A stretch of DNA of 64,000 nucleotides from Pediococcus inopinatus (GCF_002982135.1 NZ_CP019981.1:1-64000), one strand, 5' to 3'. Counted from the first letter of the stretch, positions 47,446 through 56,969 are shown. The notes: generated from the letters alone by a model not told the origin. A program made the numbers and translations.

Positions 47446-47640
47446 GTCTCAGCGGAGAGTTGCAGAAAACTGTCCTGGATGCGAGTTCTTGCGGCTGAAC
47501 TTTGCCACAAGAATCGACAGCGACCGGAATAAGAAAGATTTTCGATTCGAAAATCAACCTATGAGATGGAGCAGCGCGGGATCGCAATCCCGCGGGAAGC
47601 ATACTTAGTTCCGTCCTTTTGACTTGTCGAGCTGTCCTAA
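47446..47640. repeat. Palindromic repeat unit 3 (long type), first tandem copy
   Basis: 195 bp starting GTCTCAGCGGAGAG and ending GAGCTGTCCTAA. Internal modules: GTTCTTGCGGC...GCCACAAGAAT hairpin, GATTTTCG-ATT-CGAAAATC hairpin, and GCGGGAT-CGCA-ATCCCGC core. An identical unit follows except for one base. Spurious reading frames here (GLRSR-type) are not genes. Confidence 0.85.
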
Positions 47641-47835
47641 GTCTCAGCGGAGAGTTGCAGAAAACTGTCCTGGATGCGAGTTCTTGCGGCTGAACTTTGC
47701 CACAAGAATCGACAGCGACCGGAATAAGAAAGATTTTCGATTCGAAAATCAACCTATGAAATGGAGCAGCGCGGGATCGCAATCCCGCGGGAAGCATACT
47801 TAGTTCCGTCCTTTTGACTTGTCGAGCTGTCCTAA
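47641..47835. repeat. Palindromic repeat unit 4 (long type), second tandem copy
   Basis: Direct tandem duplicate of 47446-47640, 195 bp. The only difference noticed is CTATGAAATGG in place of CTATGAGATGG. Near-identity indicates a recent duplication by unequal crossover or slippage. Confidence 0.85.
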
Positions 47836-47838
47836 AAG

Positions 47839-47949
47839 AGTGAGTGAAATAAACTGCTAAAAAGATTCCATATAGGCGCGCCGTAAGCGGGAGAAATCCC
47901 GCAGTAGGGGTGCTTATATGGGAACTTTTGGTTTATTGAACTGTCCTAA
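47839..47949. repeat. Palindromic repeat unit 5 (short type, variant core)
   Basis: AGTGAGTGAAATAAAC...GTTTATTGAACTGTCCTAA. Arms built on GATTCCATATA / TATATGGGAAC; core GCGGGA-GAAA-TCCCGC. Arms, core loop and end-proximal bases all differ from unit 2, yet pairing is kept. Confidence 0.8.
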
Positions 47950-47952
47950 AAG

Positions 47953-48062
47953 AGTGAGTGAAATAAACCGTTAAAAAGATTCCATATAAGTGCGCCGTAA
48001 GCGGGAGAAATCCCGCAGTAGGGGTGCTTATATGGGATGTTTTGGTTTATTGAACTGTCCTA
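47953..48062. repeat. Palindromic repeat unit 6 (short type, variant core)
   Basis: Near copy of unit 5 with a few substitutions (CCATATAAGTGCGCC versus CCATATAGGCGCGCC; GGGATGTTTT versus GGGAACTTTT). Together units 1-6 fill the 47.29-48.06 kb gap between trpS and the phosphatase gene. Confidence 0.8.
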
Positions 48063-48251
48063 GTTCTCAGCAATAGCACCCACACGACCATCAAACATTC
48101 AAGCCTCTAGGAATTAAAGACAAAGCAAACCAAAATTTTTTATGATGCAAATTATCCCAGCCTACCTCAGAACGCGCATTTCCTGCTAAAAACATGTTAA
48201 AATAAATACAATTAAATTGACGGGATGAATCAAAAAATTGAGGCGTGTAAA

Positions 48252-49172
48252 ATGGAGAACTTAGTAATTGTGGATTTGGGTTCAAATTCAGTACGTATGG
48301 CAATTAATGAAATCCGCGATGACGGAAGTTTTCATGAAGTCCGGAGAATCAAGGAAGACTCACGAATTTCTGAAGGGATGGGCAGTAATAAGGTTTTACA
48401 GCCGATCGCCATGGAGCGTACTATAGCAGCCTTAAAACGGTTTAAACATATTTATAATAACTACCCTAAACGGACGGTGCGTGGCATTGCAACGGCAGCA
48501 GTTCGTGTGGCTAAAAATCAAGCCGAATTTTTAAAACGGGTGCAAGATGAGGTAGGCATTGAACTAGACGTCTTATCTGGCAACGACGAAGCTTACTATG
48601 ATTATTTGGGTGTGATGAATTCACTAGAAATTAAGGACTGTTTGATCCTTGACACTGGTGGTGCCAGCTGTGAATTGATCCATGTACAAAATGGCAAACC
48701 ACGCAACTTAATTAGTGTGCCGTTTGGAGCGGTGAGCCTTTCAGAACGGTTCCACTTAAACAATGTGGTTCGCGCAGATCGGTTATTTGCCGCCCAAAAT
48801 TTTGTAAACAAACAGTTTCGTGATATTTGGTGGATTATGGATGCCTTACAATTACCAATCATCCTGCTTGGCGGGGCCAATCGAACGTTGGCACGCATGA
48901 ATCGCCAACATCAAGGGATGGCGCGGGTGGATAATATTCATGGGTATCGTTTAAAAACGGAAGTTGTCAATAAAACCTTCAGAGCACTCCTATCTAGAAA
49001 TTTAGCCAATCGGAAAAAGATGCCGGGACTGGAAACACCACGGGCAGACATTATCATTGGGGGAATTTTACCCTTAGTGATGCTTTTACAGATGCTGGAT
49101 GCGGATCGGGTAATTTTTTCGGAAAGCGGTGTGCGTGAGGGGATTATCTCAGAATATGTGCATCACCGTTAA
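48252..49172 (+). CDS. Ppx/GppA-family exopolyphosphatase
   Basis: 306 residues from ATG 48252 (GAGG upstream; an in-frame ATG at 48225 lacks a ribosome site). ASKHA-fold phosphatase: IVDLGSNSVRMAINEI (phosphate-1 loop), GIATAAVRVAKNQ, LILDTGGASCELI (phosphate-2), ESGVREGIISEY. Members remove phosphate from polyphosphate or pppGpp. About 300 residues is the short Ppx type without the C-terminal HD-like domain. Confidence 0.88.
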   Translation: MENLVIVDLGSNSVRMAINEIRDDGSFHEVRRIKEDSRISEGMGSNKVLQPIAMERTIAALKRFKHIYNNYPKRTVRGIATAAVRVAKNQAEFLKRVQDEVGIELDVLSGNDEAYYDYLGVMNSLEIKDCLILDTGGASCELIHVQNGKPRNLISVPFGAVSLSERFHLNNVVRADRLFAAQNFVNKQFRDIWWIMDALQLPIILLGGANRTLARMNRQHQGMARVDNIHGYRLKTEVVNKTFRALLSRNLANRKKMPGLETPRADIIIGGILPLVMLLQMLDADRVIFSESGVREGIISEYVHHR

Positions 49173-49272
49173 AAAATATTTTGCATAAATAAGAAAATCC
49201 AGAAATCTTTTTTCTACTATTATAATTAGAATAGATTTACTGGGCTTTTTTAAATTGAGGGGTCGTGACTCG

Positions 49273-50538
49273 ATGAATTTAAATCATTTCTATAAACAAA
49301 AATATGCGGGTCGGTTGGCAATCCTGCAGGCACAACTAGGTTTAGATGAACAGGATCTTGAACTAATTGCCAGGAGCCGGACAATAAAAGGCGATCAGAT
49401 TATTGAAAACTATTTGACGGATTTCTCTATTCCTGAAGGGGTAGCCGTTAATTTTTTGATTAATGGTCAAGAAAAGGTTGTCCCGATGGTTACAGAGGAG
49501 CCTTCGGTGGTTGCCGCCACCAGTCACGGGGCCAAAATGACCCTTGCTGGTGGAGGAATTCAGGTTCAGGTAACGGAGCGGTTGATGATGGGACAAGTTC
49601 TAATGGCCAAAGTTCCCGATTCTGATCAGCTGGTTTCCCAATTGACCCAACATGAAACTGAGATTTTAAAAACGGCTAATGATGCGCACCCCTCAATTGT
49701 CAAACGGGGTGGTGGCGCTAAAAAAATGCGCATCCGGAAATTAACTCACCAGTTTATTTCACTTGATATCTTTATTGATACGAAAGAGGCTATGGGCGCC
49801 AACATGATTAATTCCATGCTGGAGGCAGTGGTCACTTATTTGCAAAGTGATTTACAGCAAAATAGTTTGATGGCGGTTTTAAGTAATTTATCCGACGAAT
49901 GTCTTGCAACAGCTACTTGTCAGATTCCAGTAACCAGTTTGACTACTAATCAGTTAAGCGGGAAAACAGTGGCGGATCGCATTGCCCTGGCTAGTTTAGC
50001 AGCTCAAGTAGATCCGTATCGAGCCGCGACCCATAACAAAGGAATTATGAATGGTGTCGATGCAGTCGTGATGGCAACGGGCAACGATTGGCGTAGTATG
50101 GAAAGTGGGACGCATGCCTACGCATCCAAAAATGGGCAGTATCAAGGCCTGAGTGATTGGCAAGTTGTTGATGACAACCTGGTTGGAAAACTAACATTGC
50201 CGATGCCAGTCGGATTTGTTGGTGGGTCGATTAAGATTAATCCCCAGGCGCAATTGGCGCATAAACTCTTACAGATTAATTCTGTAAAAGAACTAGAAGA
50301 AGTAATTGTCAGTGTTGGATTGGCGCAAAATTTGGCGGCTTTAAATGCGTTAGTTTCTGAAGGAATTCAACGGGGCCATATGCATTTGCAGGCAAAATCC
50401 CTTTTATTAGGTGTGGGAGCTACCAACGCCGAATTAACGCAGGCCCAACTGGCACTCGAAAAAGTACCGGTGATGGACGTACGCGCGGCAAAACAGGTGT
50501 TAAAAAAGTTACGAAATGAAGGAGAAATTAATGAGTAA
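49273..50538 (+). CDS. mvaA: Hydroxymethylglutaryl-CoA reductase, degradative (class II) type
   Basis: 421 residues from ATG 49273 (GAGGGG upstream). Class II HMG-CoA reductase: MVTEEPSVVAATSHGAKM (catalytic Glu), DTKEAMGANMINSMLE, THNKGIMNGVDAV (catalytic Lys), TGNDWRS (Asp), and HMHLQAKSLLL (His). In lactic acid bacteria it acts biosynthetically, reducing HMG-CoA to mevalonate for isoprenoids. Overlaps the next gene by eight bases (ATGAGTAA), so the two are translationally coupled. Confidence 0.94.
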   Translation: MNLNHFYKQKYAGRLAILQAQLGLDEQDLELIARSRTIKGDQIIENYLTDFSIPEGVAVNFLINGQEKVVPMVTEEPSVVAATSHGAKMTLAGGGIQVQVTERLMMGQVLMAKVPDSDQLVSQLTQHETEILKTANDAHPSIVKRGGGAKKMRIRKLTHQFISLDIFIDTKEAMGANMINSMLEAVVTYLQSDLQQNSLMAVLSNLSDECLATATCQIPVTSLTTNQLSGKTVADRIALASLAAQVDPYRAATHNKGIMNGVDAVVMATGNDWRSMESGTHAYASKNGQYQGLSDWQVVDDNLVGKLTLPMPVGFVGGSIKINPQAQLAHKLLQINSVKELEEVIVSVGLAQNLAALNALVSEGIQRGHMHLQAKSLLLGVGATNAELTQAQLALEKVPVMDVRAAKQVLKKLRNEGEINE

Positions 50539-51487
50539 TGAACAGCTTAACGCTGAGGTAACAAAGCTATTTGAACAGATTAATGAAATGATTCCAGAAG
50601 AATTGGTTGTGCAATATGGCAATCAAAAGTCTGGCTATGTCCGTTATGATCAATCGTATCAAACAGCGGAAAATGGGCAGCTGATTATTCACGTGCAGGA
50701 TGTCACAGCGCCGAATTATACAGTTTCACATGAACTTTTGCACAAATTAATGGAAGTTAAAAAGTTTCCGCAAATTCAATTTCGTTTAACTAGTGGTAAT
50801 CGGGAATTTGATGAGCAATTAATGATTATCACGACTGCGCTATATGATGCGGTGCTCCATTTGAATATTTATGAGTGGCAACGAAAACATGGCTTGCTAA
50901 CCGAAGAGGTTCAAGCAGATTATTTGGAAGGCATTGTCCAGACCATCACGCCGGAGAAGGCCGGCAAACTTGATCCGATGATGCATTTGCGGTTGATGAC
51001 AGTTTTGGATGCCCTTGTGTTTTACGGTGACGACTTTGATAAAGTGACTGATCAGTTTAAACGTGATTATCCAGTCACTTTAGCAGCAGCTGAAAAACTC
51101 TATCAGTTAATTACGGAAAAACCGGTTGATTCGCCGTTTGCAGTAAGAAGGACAATTGTGGCGCTGTTTGCGGAATTTGATAATGTGTTGAAAGAGCTCG
51201 GATTGCCAACTCTAGGAAGTAGCGAGTTTGTCACTTTAGAAAGTGTATTGAGCGAGCGCCAATTACGTTTGGAGGTCCGCCAACTTTTCCAGATTTCTCA
51301 TTCCGAAATTCAAGATGCGGTGACTAAGAAACGGGCGTACATTGGCCTCGGGGTTCATGATCAACAAAATGCGTTTGTCCTTCCCATGCCTCCTAAGAGT
51401 CAAACGGAAGAATATTTCAAGACGTTGTACGGTTTATCAGTAAGAGAGTTGTTTGAGAAATTACAAATTCCATATCTAGTGCGTTAG
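50531..51487 (+). CDS. IpaB/EvcA-like protein with an HExxH motif
   Basis: 318 residues from ATG 50531 (AAGGAG upstream). Resembles lactobacillus proteins annotated IpaB/EvcA family, with no known biochemical role. Cytoplasmic, acidic, helical. YTVSHELLHKLMEV near residues 74-87 contains HELLH, the zinc-metallopeptidase pattern, with later candidate ligands unclear. The C-terminal part (IGLGVHDQQNAFVLPMPP) is distinct. Coupling to mvaA may be positional only. Confidence 0.7.
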   Translation: MSNEQLNAEVTKLFEQINEMIPEELVVQYGNQKSGYVRYDQSYQTAENGQLIIHVQDVTAPNYTVSHELLHKLMEVKKFPQIQFRLTSGNREFDEQLMIITTALYDAVLHLNIYEWQRKHGLLTEEVQADYLEGIVQTITPEKAGKLDPMMHLRLMTVLDALVFYGDDFDKVTDQFKRDYPVTLAAAEKLYQLITEKPVDSPFAVRRTIVALFAEFDNVLKELGLPTLGSSEFVTLESVLSERQLRLEVRQLFQISHSEIQDAVTKKRAYIGLGVHDQQNAFVLPMPPKSQTEEYFKTLYGLSVRELFEKLQIPYLVR

Positions 51488-51593
51488 CCAATTTGATGAA
51501 AATCAATTGGTTTACCTGGTGGCCTTTTTAGCTTAAAATATAGATATACTCGAAGATAGTAAATGAAGTCTCATAGTGAAGGGAAGCCAAACC

Positions 51594-51917
51594 GTGAAGC
51601 GTCAAGACGTTTTCCAACAACTTATTAAATTAAAAAATCGCATGCAAGGGTTAATTTTTGTTCAGTTAGCGCTTGATTTTATCATGATGTACACATTTAT
51701 AAGAACGGTATTGAGTGGCGACACAGTTTCCCTATTTGGAAAAATAATGCCACAAGATAACGCCATGGCCATCACATTTTTAATTGCGGTGATTGATTTG
51801 TGTTTTACCCAGATTCGCAAAAACTATCGCAAAATGGGTCGGACGTTGATTGGCCATTTGGGTGGTCAACTATCAGAAGACGAAATTATGGTCATTCGCC
51901 AATTTGAAAGATATTAA
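51594..51917 (+). CDS. Small membrane protein, unknown
   Basis: 107 residues from GTG 51594 (GAAGGGA upstream; an earlier GTG at 51576 is possible). Two membrane spans (about 15-40, MQGLIFVQLALDFIMMYTFI, and 58-75, MAITFLIAVIDLCFTQI) and a basic then acidic C-terminus. No family recognised. Monocistronic with a strong terminator. Confidence 0.65.
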   Translation: MKRQDVFQQLIKLKNRMQGLIFVQLALDFIMMYTFIRTVLSGDTVSLFGKIMPQDNAMAITFLIAVIDLCFTQIRKNYRKMGRTLIGHLGGQLSEDEIMVIRQFERY

Positions 51918-51919
51918 AA

Positions 51920-51964
51920 TAAATGAGCCGCTTATTCAGTTTTTGAATAAGCAGCTCATTTTTA
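51920..51964. terminator. Bidirectional terminator
   Basis: AAATGAGCCGCTTATTC / GAATAAGCAGCTCATTT stem, 7-base loop, between convergent genes. Confidence 0.9.
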
Positions 51965-51965
51965 T

Positions 51966-52844
51966 TTATTCTTCAATATTCAAACAAATGTCCACCACTT
52001 TTTGTTGCACGGGGGAGAGAATATGATTTGTTCGATAGGCTAAACTCATAAAAAATTCCGGTTGTGGATCATCTAGTAGATCTAATTGCACGACATCAGG
52101 ATTAGTAACGGCTGATTTAGCTAAGAAACTAATTCCAACGTTGTTTGCCACCATCCCTTGAATGACCTGGGGATCCTCACTTTGATAAGTGATCTTGGGT
52201 CGAAAATGGTTCGCATGACTTAATTGTTTAAGCGCCTCAGAATGGACAAAACTACTACCAAACATAATAAAGTCTAGCTTCTGAAGATCACGAAACCACA
52301 CTCCGGATTGTTGTGCCAAAGGATTATCCTTGCTAACAATAATTTTAAAGGTGGTTGTCGCAAAGGTTTGGCTGAATAAGCGTCCAGAATCAAAAGGCTG
52401 AATGGAGCCCACTAACGCCATATCAAGAGTGCCATTTAAAAGCAGTTTTAGTAATTCCGCAGATCCTTGTTCAATTGGCACAATTTGCGCAAGTAAGTTT
52501 TGTTTGGCAAGCTCAGTCGCAATTTGTGGAAAGTAGGACTGACTAATGACGGGCGGCAAACCAAGCACGATTTTGCCGTTGTTGATATTTTTGATTTCGT
52601 TTTGAGCAACATTAACCTGATCTAGGATAATGCGAGAGTGTTCAGCCAATTGTTGACCGCTCAAAGTAGTTGTCAGCCGGTGTTTACTCGCATCGCGCAC
52701 AAATAATTGGGTATTGAGCTCAGTTTCGAGTCGTTTGATGGCGGTACTAATTGTCGGTTGGCTGACTTTAAATTTGGTGGCCACGCGGGAAAAATTATGT
52801 TCCTCAAACATGGCCTGAAAATATTCTAGATCTTTAATGTTCAT
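51966..52844 (-). CDS. LysR-family regulator, MleR-like
   Basis: 292 residues from the ATG ending at 52844 (GAGG upstream; an upstream TTG at 52856 is less likely). N-terminal helix-turn-helix MNIKDLEYFQAMFEEHNFSRVATKF, KVSQPTISTAIKRLETELN; C-terminal inducer-binding domain from about residue 85. The start strongly recalls MleR, the activator of malolactic genes, which here lie 1.3 kb away on the other strand, separated by hicAB and pspC. Target assignment is inference. Confidence 0.8.
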   Translation of the reverse strand: MNIKDLEYFQAMFEEHNFSRVATKFKVSQPTISTAIKRLETELNTQLFVRDASKHRLTTTLSGQQLAEHSRIILDQVNVAQNEIKNINNGKIVLGLPPVISQSYFPQIATELAKQNLLAQIVPIEQGSAELLKLLLNGTLDMALVGSIQPFDSGRLFSQTFATTTFKIIVSKDNPLAQQSGVWFRDLQKLDFIMFGSSFVHSEALKQLSHANHFRPKITYQSEDPQVIQGMVANNVGISFLAKSAVTNPDVVQLDLLDDPQPEFFMSLAYRTNHILSPVQQKVVDICLNIEE

Positions 52845-52887
52845 TGGCTGCCTCAATCTGGTTAATTTTAGAATCGAATGGTTCCTT

Positions 52888-53292
52888 TTAAACCCCTAGT
52901 TTTTCCTTCAACGCAATGGTCATGGTCTCCGAAAAATTAATATCTTGTTCGCGACCCAATTCATTTAGATAGCTGGGGATAGTGATTGTCTTTTTGACTG
53001 TTCGATTATCTGATAATTTTCGATACTGAGCTAAGTCAATATCAACATAAGTCACCACTGTATTTGCGGGATGTTCAATGTCAAAGCTTGGTTCAGGAAT
53101 GGAGAGACCAGCATCTTGCCTAGCCAATCCTTCTTCTGATAAAGCATCACGAGCCATTTCAATTGCTTCTGATAGGGTTGTGCCACTTGTGTCGCTATTA
53201 AAATCCACGATATGTACCAAATAAAGGTCAGGTTTATCGTGACTGATAATGACTGGATAGGCTGCTCTTAAATTTTGATGTTTTTTTTGCAT
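52888..53292 (-). CDS. hicB: HicB-family antitoxin
   Basis: 134 residues: N-terminal HicB fold (AAYPVIISHDKPDLYLVHIVDFN, TTLSEAIEMARDALSEEGLA) and C-terminal ribbon-helix-helix (KKTITIPSYLNELGREQDINFSETMTIAL). Antitoxin and autorepressor for the HicA encoded just upstream (23 bases). Different sequence from the orphan HicB at 2.6 kb. Confidence 0.9.
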   Translation of the reverse strand: MQKKHQNLRAAYPVIISHDKPDLYLVHIVDFNSDTSGTTLSEAIEMARDALSEEGLARQDAGLSIPEPSFDIEHPANTVVTYVDIDLAQYRKLSDNRTVKKTITIPSYLNELGREQDINFSETMTIALKEKLGV

Positions 53293-53315
53293 GATCTATT
53301 TCCTTTCTAAATAAC

Positions 53316-53501
53316 TTAATCAAAGCTTTGTTTTATATGATTTCTTTTAAGAATTTTGTGTGCTAAATTCTCTGGAATTTCTCTATGGCGTTCGATGGGT
53401 TCTGTTTTTGATCCTTTGGCGTAGACGTCGTGGTTAGCACCGTGACGAATCAATTGCCACCCATCATTTTTAAGTTTGTTGATTAAGTCTCTTCTTTTCA
53501 T
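53316..53501 (-). CDS. hicA: HicA-family mRNA interferase toxin
   Basis: 61 residues from the ATG ending at 53501 (TTGGAG upstream). Double-stranded RNA-binding-like fold: MKRRDLINKLKNDGWQLIRHGANHDVYAKG with catalytic His in RHGANHDVY, ending HKILKRNHIKQ. Cleaves mRNA independently of ribosomes unless bound by HicB. The complete pair suggests an active module. Confidence 0.92.
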   Translation of the reverse strand: MKRRDLINKLKNDGWQLIRHGANHDVYAKGSKTEPIERHREIPENLAHKILKRNHIKQSFD

Positions 53502-53670
53502 GACTATTCTCCAACAGCAAAAGTATACCATATTACACGTGTAAAACTAGTTTAAAAGTTCGTTTAAATCGGGTGATATGATGTGCGTCAAAATAATATA
53601 CGCAATAATGCTGTAGGAAAACTAGCTATTTGATTAATTCAGTTATAGAAAGGTAAATATTAAAATAACT

Positions 53671-53711
53671 GTGCTATTGGCTAAGTTATGGTTCAGCTTC
53701 TAGTACAGTTT
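53671..53711 (-). terminator. Possible terminator after pspC
   Basis: AACTGT(A/G)CTA arms enclosing ~21 bases on the minus strand, followed by a T-rich TTATTTTAA. Modest stability. Confidence 0.4.
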
Positions 53712-53720
53712 TATAATTAC

Positions 53721-53909
53721 CTATTTACTTTTCTCTGGCATTACCCAAGCGGCTACAAGGTACAAAATGATACAGGGGATAAATCCAGGAATTGAGATTG
53801 CGGCGTAGATGACACGGAGTAAGGCTTTATCGACGCCAAGGTATTCAGCAAAGCCGCCAATTACGCCAGCAAACATTTTATCTGATGATTTGGTTAATTT
53901 CTTATCCAT
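53721..53909 (-). CDS. PspC-domain protein
   Basis: 62 residues: KLTKSSDKMFAGVIGGFAEYLGVDKALLRVIYA, then a membrane span IPGFIPCIILYLVAAWVMP. PspC-domain proteins take part in envelope-stress responses; in Firmicutes small stand-alone versions are common and may work with LiaF/YvlC-like systems. GAGGAATAATT precedes the start. Confidence 0.9.
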   Translation of the reverse strand: MDKKLTKSSDKMFAGVIGGFAEYLGVDKALLRVIYAAISIPGFIPCIILYLVAAWVMPEKSK

Positions 53910-54096
53910 AATTATTCCTCTTTTCCGTTATTTATAAATCACATCCACATTTACAAACTTTTTCTATATTTTTATTATAACTTTTTGGACTATTAAAACC
54001 CACCAAAAAGCGTTCAAAATAAAGGGTGACGTAAACCCAGGCGGATACCCGGTTTGTCTGACTGCTTATTAATTTACTTAATGGAATCTTAAACAT

Positions 54097-54126
54097 TTGA
54101 CTATAGTTTTCTAGCGCGCGTATACT
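54097..54126 (+). promoter_or_regulatory. Promoter of the malolactic operon
   Basis: TTGACT (54097-54102), 18-base spacer, TATACT (54121-54126), 43 bases before the start codon. Confidence 0.65.
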
Positions 54127-54168
54127 TGCGCTGTTGATTAGGAAAATAAGTATTTGGAGGTTATTAAT

Positions 54169-55797
54169 ATGACAAAAAGTCCAGTAGAAATTTTAAACGA
54201 TCCATTTTTAAACAAAGGGACAGCTTTTACAGCAAAAGAACGTCAATCACTTGGTTTAGTTGGTTTACTACCACCTTACATCCAAACTTTAGACGAACAA
54301 GCTGCCCAAACTTATGCGCAGGTCGAATCAAAAACAACAAGTTTAGAAAAGCGAATTTTCTTGATGGAAATTTTCAACGAAAACCGTGTGTTATTCTACA
54401 AGTTGTTTAGCCAACACGTCGTTGAATTCATGCCAATTGTGTATGACCCAACGATTGCAGACACAATTGAAAACTACAGTGAGTTATATGTTCAATCACA
54501 AAACGCAACGTTCTTATCAATTGATGATCCAGACAGCATGAAAGAATCTTTGAAGAATGCTGCTGACGGTCGTGATATTCGTTTGATCGTTGTTACAGAT
54601 GCTGAAGGAATCTTGGGTATCGGTGACTGGGGCACAAACGGTGTGGACATTTCAGTTGGAAAATTAATGGTTTACACGGCCGCTGCTGGAATTGATCCTA
54701 GCCAAGTCATGCCAGTTGTTTTGGATACTGGTACAAACAACCAAGATTTGTTGAAGGATCCAATGTATCTTGGCAATCGTCACGAACGGGTAACCGGCGA
54801 TCGTTACTACAAATTTGTTGATCAATTTGTAAAGACTGCTGAAGATCTTTTCCCAAAGCTTTATCTACATTTTGAAGATTTTGGTCGCGACAACGCCGCA
54901 AATATCTTGAACACTTACAAAGATCAGATCACCACATTCAATGATGATATTCAAGGAACTGGAATTATTGTTTTAGCAGGAATTTTGGGTGCTTTAAACG
55001 TTTCTAAACAAAAAATGACTGATCAAGTTTATCTCTCATTTGGTGCTGGAACTGCTGGTGCCGGAATCACAAAACGAATTTACGATGAATTCTTACAACA
55101 AGGTTTATCTGAAGAAGAAGCTCGTAAACACTTCTACATGGTGGACAAGCAAGGTTTGCTGTTTGATGATGACAAGACTTTGACACCAGAACAAAAGCCA
55201 TTTGCCCGTTCACGTTCTGAGTTTGCTAATGCTGATGAATTAACTAGTTTGGAAGCAGCCGTAAAGGCCATTCACCCAACTATTTTAGTAGGAACTTCTA
55301 CGCAACCAGATACATTCACAGAATCAATCGTGAAGGAAATGTCAGCTCATACTGAACGTCCAATCATCTTCCCATTATCAAACCCAACTAAATTAGCAGA
55401 AGCTAAGGCAGAGGACTTGATCAAATGGTCTGATGGTAAAGCTTTAGTAGCAACCGGTATCCCAGCTGATGACGTTGAATACAATGGCGTAACTTACCAA
55501 ATCGGTCAGGCTAATAATGCGTTAGTTTACCCAGGTTTAGGTTTAGGGGTGATTGCTTCAACTGCCAAGGTTTTGAATGATGAAATGATTTCAAAGGCTG
55601 CTCATTCATTAGGTGGAATTGTGGATGGCGACAAAGCTGGTGCAGCAGTATTGCCTCCAGTTTCAAAGCTTGACCAATTCTCATACACTGTGGCTAAAGC
55701 TGTCGCACAGAGTGCAGTAGACCAGAAATTAAATAAGGAACCTATTTCAGATGTTGATAAAGCAATCAAAGATATGAAGTGGGAACCAAAATACTAG
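54169..55797 (+). CDS. mleS: Malolactic enzyme
   Basis: 542 residues from ATG 54169 (TGGAGG upstream), the usual size. Malic-enzyme family: [56 protein letters not shown] (metal ligands), [28 protein letters not shown] (NAD site), [12 protein letters not shown]. Lactobacillales members decarboxylate L-malate directly to L-lactate with NAD+ and Mn2+, raising pH and giving proton-motive force with the permease next door. Confidence 0.95.
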   Translation: MTKSPVEILNDPFLNKGTAFTAKERQSLGLVGLLPPYIQTLDEQAAQTYAQVESKTTSLEKRIFLMEIFNENRVLFYKLFSQHVVEFMPIVYDPTIADTIENYSELYVQSQNATFLSIDDPDSMKESLKNAADGRDIRLIVVTDAEGILGIGDWGTNGVDISVGKLMVYTAAAGIDPSQVMPVVLDTGTNNQDLLKDPMYLGNRHERVTGDRYYKFVDQFVKTAEDLFPKLYLHFEDFGRDNAANILNTYKDQITTFNDDIQGTGIIVLAGILGALNVSKQKMTDQVYLSFGAGTAGAGITKRIYDEFLQQGLSEEEARKHFYMVDKQGLLFDDDKTLTPEQKPFARSRSEFANADELTSLEAAVKAIHPTILVGTSTQPDTFTESIVKEMSAHTERPIIFPLSNPTKLAEAKAEDLIKWSDGKALVATGIPADDVEYNGVTYQIGQANNALVYPGLGLGVIASTAKVLNDEMISKAAHSLGGIVDGDKAGAAVLPPVSKLDQFSYTVAKAVAQSAVDQKLNKEPISDVDKAIKDMKWEPKY

Positions 55798-55920
55798 AGT
55801 GTTTCAAAAGGCCAATGCTAGTGCCTTTTTAAACAAGTTTGCGCTAAATAGTAAAAAGCGTAATTAAAATAAGCAAGCATTACTAAAAAATAAAAGAGTT
55901 TAACTGGAGGAAGGTTTATC

Positions 55921-56886
55921 ATGGCTTTTATAACTTCTGTTGAGAGTATTGTGACAATCCTGTTGATGATGGCGTTAGGTTATGTGCTGCGCCGCATTGG
56001 CTGGTTTGATGATAACTTTAGTGGCAGTATTTCCAAATTAATTATGAATGTTGCGTTGCCAGCATCAATTTTTGTGGCGATTATGAAATATCTAACGTTA
56101 CCAAAATTGATCAGTCTATCTAGTGGGTTAATTTACTCATTCGGTGGGGTCATCATTGGCTACATCATTGCATGGCTAGCAGTCAAAGTTCTTCGTGTTC
56201 GACCAGGTCGACGGGGAATCTTTATGAATACGGTTGTTAATGCAAACACGATTTTTATCGGATTGCCATTAAATATTGCGTTGTTTGGTTCCATAAGTTT
56301 GCCTTACTTCTTGGTTTACTATGTAACCAACACCGTTTCAACGTGGGCATTTGGGGTGTTCTTAATCTCAAACGATGACCCAACGAAGAAAAAGGGCGAA
56401 AAGGGTTCCGGTAACTTTAACTGGAAGAAACTTCTACCCCCACCATTGTTAGGTTTCTTGGTTGCCTTAGTTTGGTTAATCTTGAACCTACCAGTTCCAG
56501 CTTGGGCCAACAATACGTTGACATACGTTGGTAACTTGGTTACACCACTTTCCTTAATTTATATTGGGATCGTGTTGGCAGATGCCGGCTTAAAGAGTAT
56601 CAATTTTGATAAGGATACCATTTTTGCTTTGCTGGGCCGATTTGCATTATCACCAATTGTGATCACATTGTTGATTATGTTAGGTGCCAAAATGGGTTAC
56701 GCAATTCCAAAAATGGAAATGCAGACCTTGATTGTCCAAGCTGCTGCTCCTGCGTTAGCTGTAATGCCAATTTTGGCTAATGAATCGCATGGTGACGTGA
56801 AGTTTGCAACCAACTTGGTCACGACAAGTACAATTCTCTTTATTGTGGTTGTCCCAATTGTTATGAGCTTAATTCAATTTGTATAA
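55921..56886 (+). CDS. mleP: Malate permease, AEC family
   Basis: 321 residues, about 10 membrane spans: VTILLMMALGYVLRRIGWFDD, ISKLIMNVALPASIF, NTVVNANTIFIGLPLN, and a repeated second half (LIVQAAAPALAVMPILA). Auxin-efflux-carrier superfamily; the position 123 bases after mleS identifies it as the malate/lactate transporter of malolactic fermentation. GGAGG precedes ATG 55921. Confidence 0.9.
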   Translation: MAFITSVESIVTILLMMALGYVLRRIGWFDDNFSGSISKLIMNVALPASIFVAIMKYLTLPKLISLSSGLIYSFGGVIIGYIIAWLAVKVLRVRPGRRGIFMNTVVNANTIFIGLPLNIALFGSISLPYFLVYYVTNTVSTWAFGVFLISNDDPTKKKGEKGSGNFNWKKLLPPPLLGFLVALVWLILNLPVPAWANNTLTYVGNLVTPLSLIYIGIVLADAGLKSINFDKDTIFALLGRFALSPIVITLLIMLGAKMGYAIPKMEMQTLIVQAAAPALAVMPILANESHGDVKFATNLVTTSTILFIVVVPIVMSLIQFV

Positions 56887-56891
56887 TCACT

Positions 56892-56936
56892 AAATAGTTT
56901 ATCAAGACGAGCAGTCGTTTTGGTAAACTATTTTTT
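56892..56936 (+). terminator. Rho-independent terminator of the malolactic operon
   Basis: AAATAGTTTATCAAGACGA / TCGTTTTGGTAAACTATTT stem, tetraloop GCAG, T6. Confidence 0.92.
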
Positions 56937-56963
56937 GCTAGCACAAAGTATATGAGTTAAAAT
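56935..56963 (+). promoter_or_regulatory. Promoter of the antisense RNA
   Basis: TTGCTA (56935-56940), exactly 17 bases, TAAAAT (56958-56963). Points to the small RNA at 56970-57037. Confidence 0.7.
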
Positions 56964-56969
56964 AAGCTT

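Noticed and set aside
47366..47797. 144-codon minus-strand frame with repeated GLRSRAAP segments
   Set aside because: Lies wholly inside the tandem palindromic repeats; the protein repeat is just the 195-bp DNA repeat translated. No ribosome site.
47333..48062. Possible CRISPR array
   Set aside because: Units are 110-195 bp palindromes abutting each other, with no short repeat/unique spacer alternation and no cas genes.
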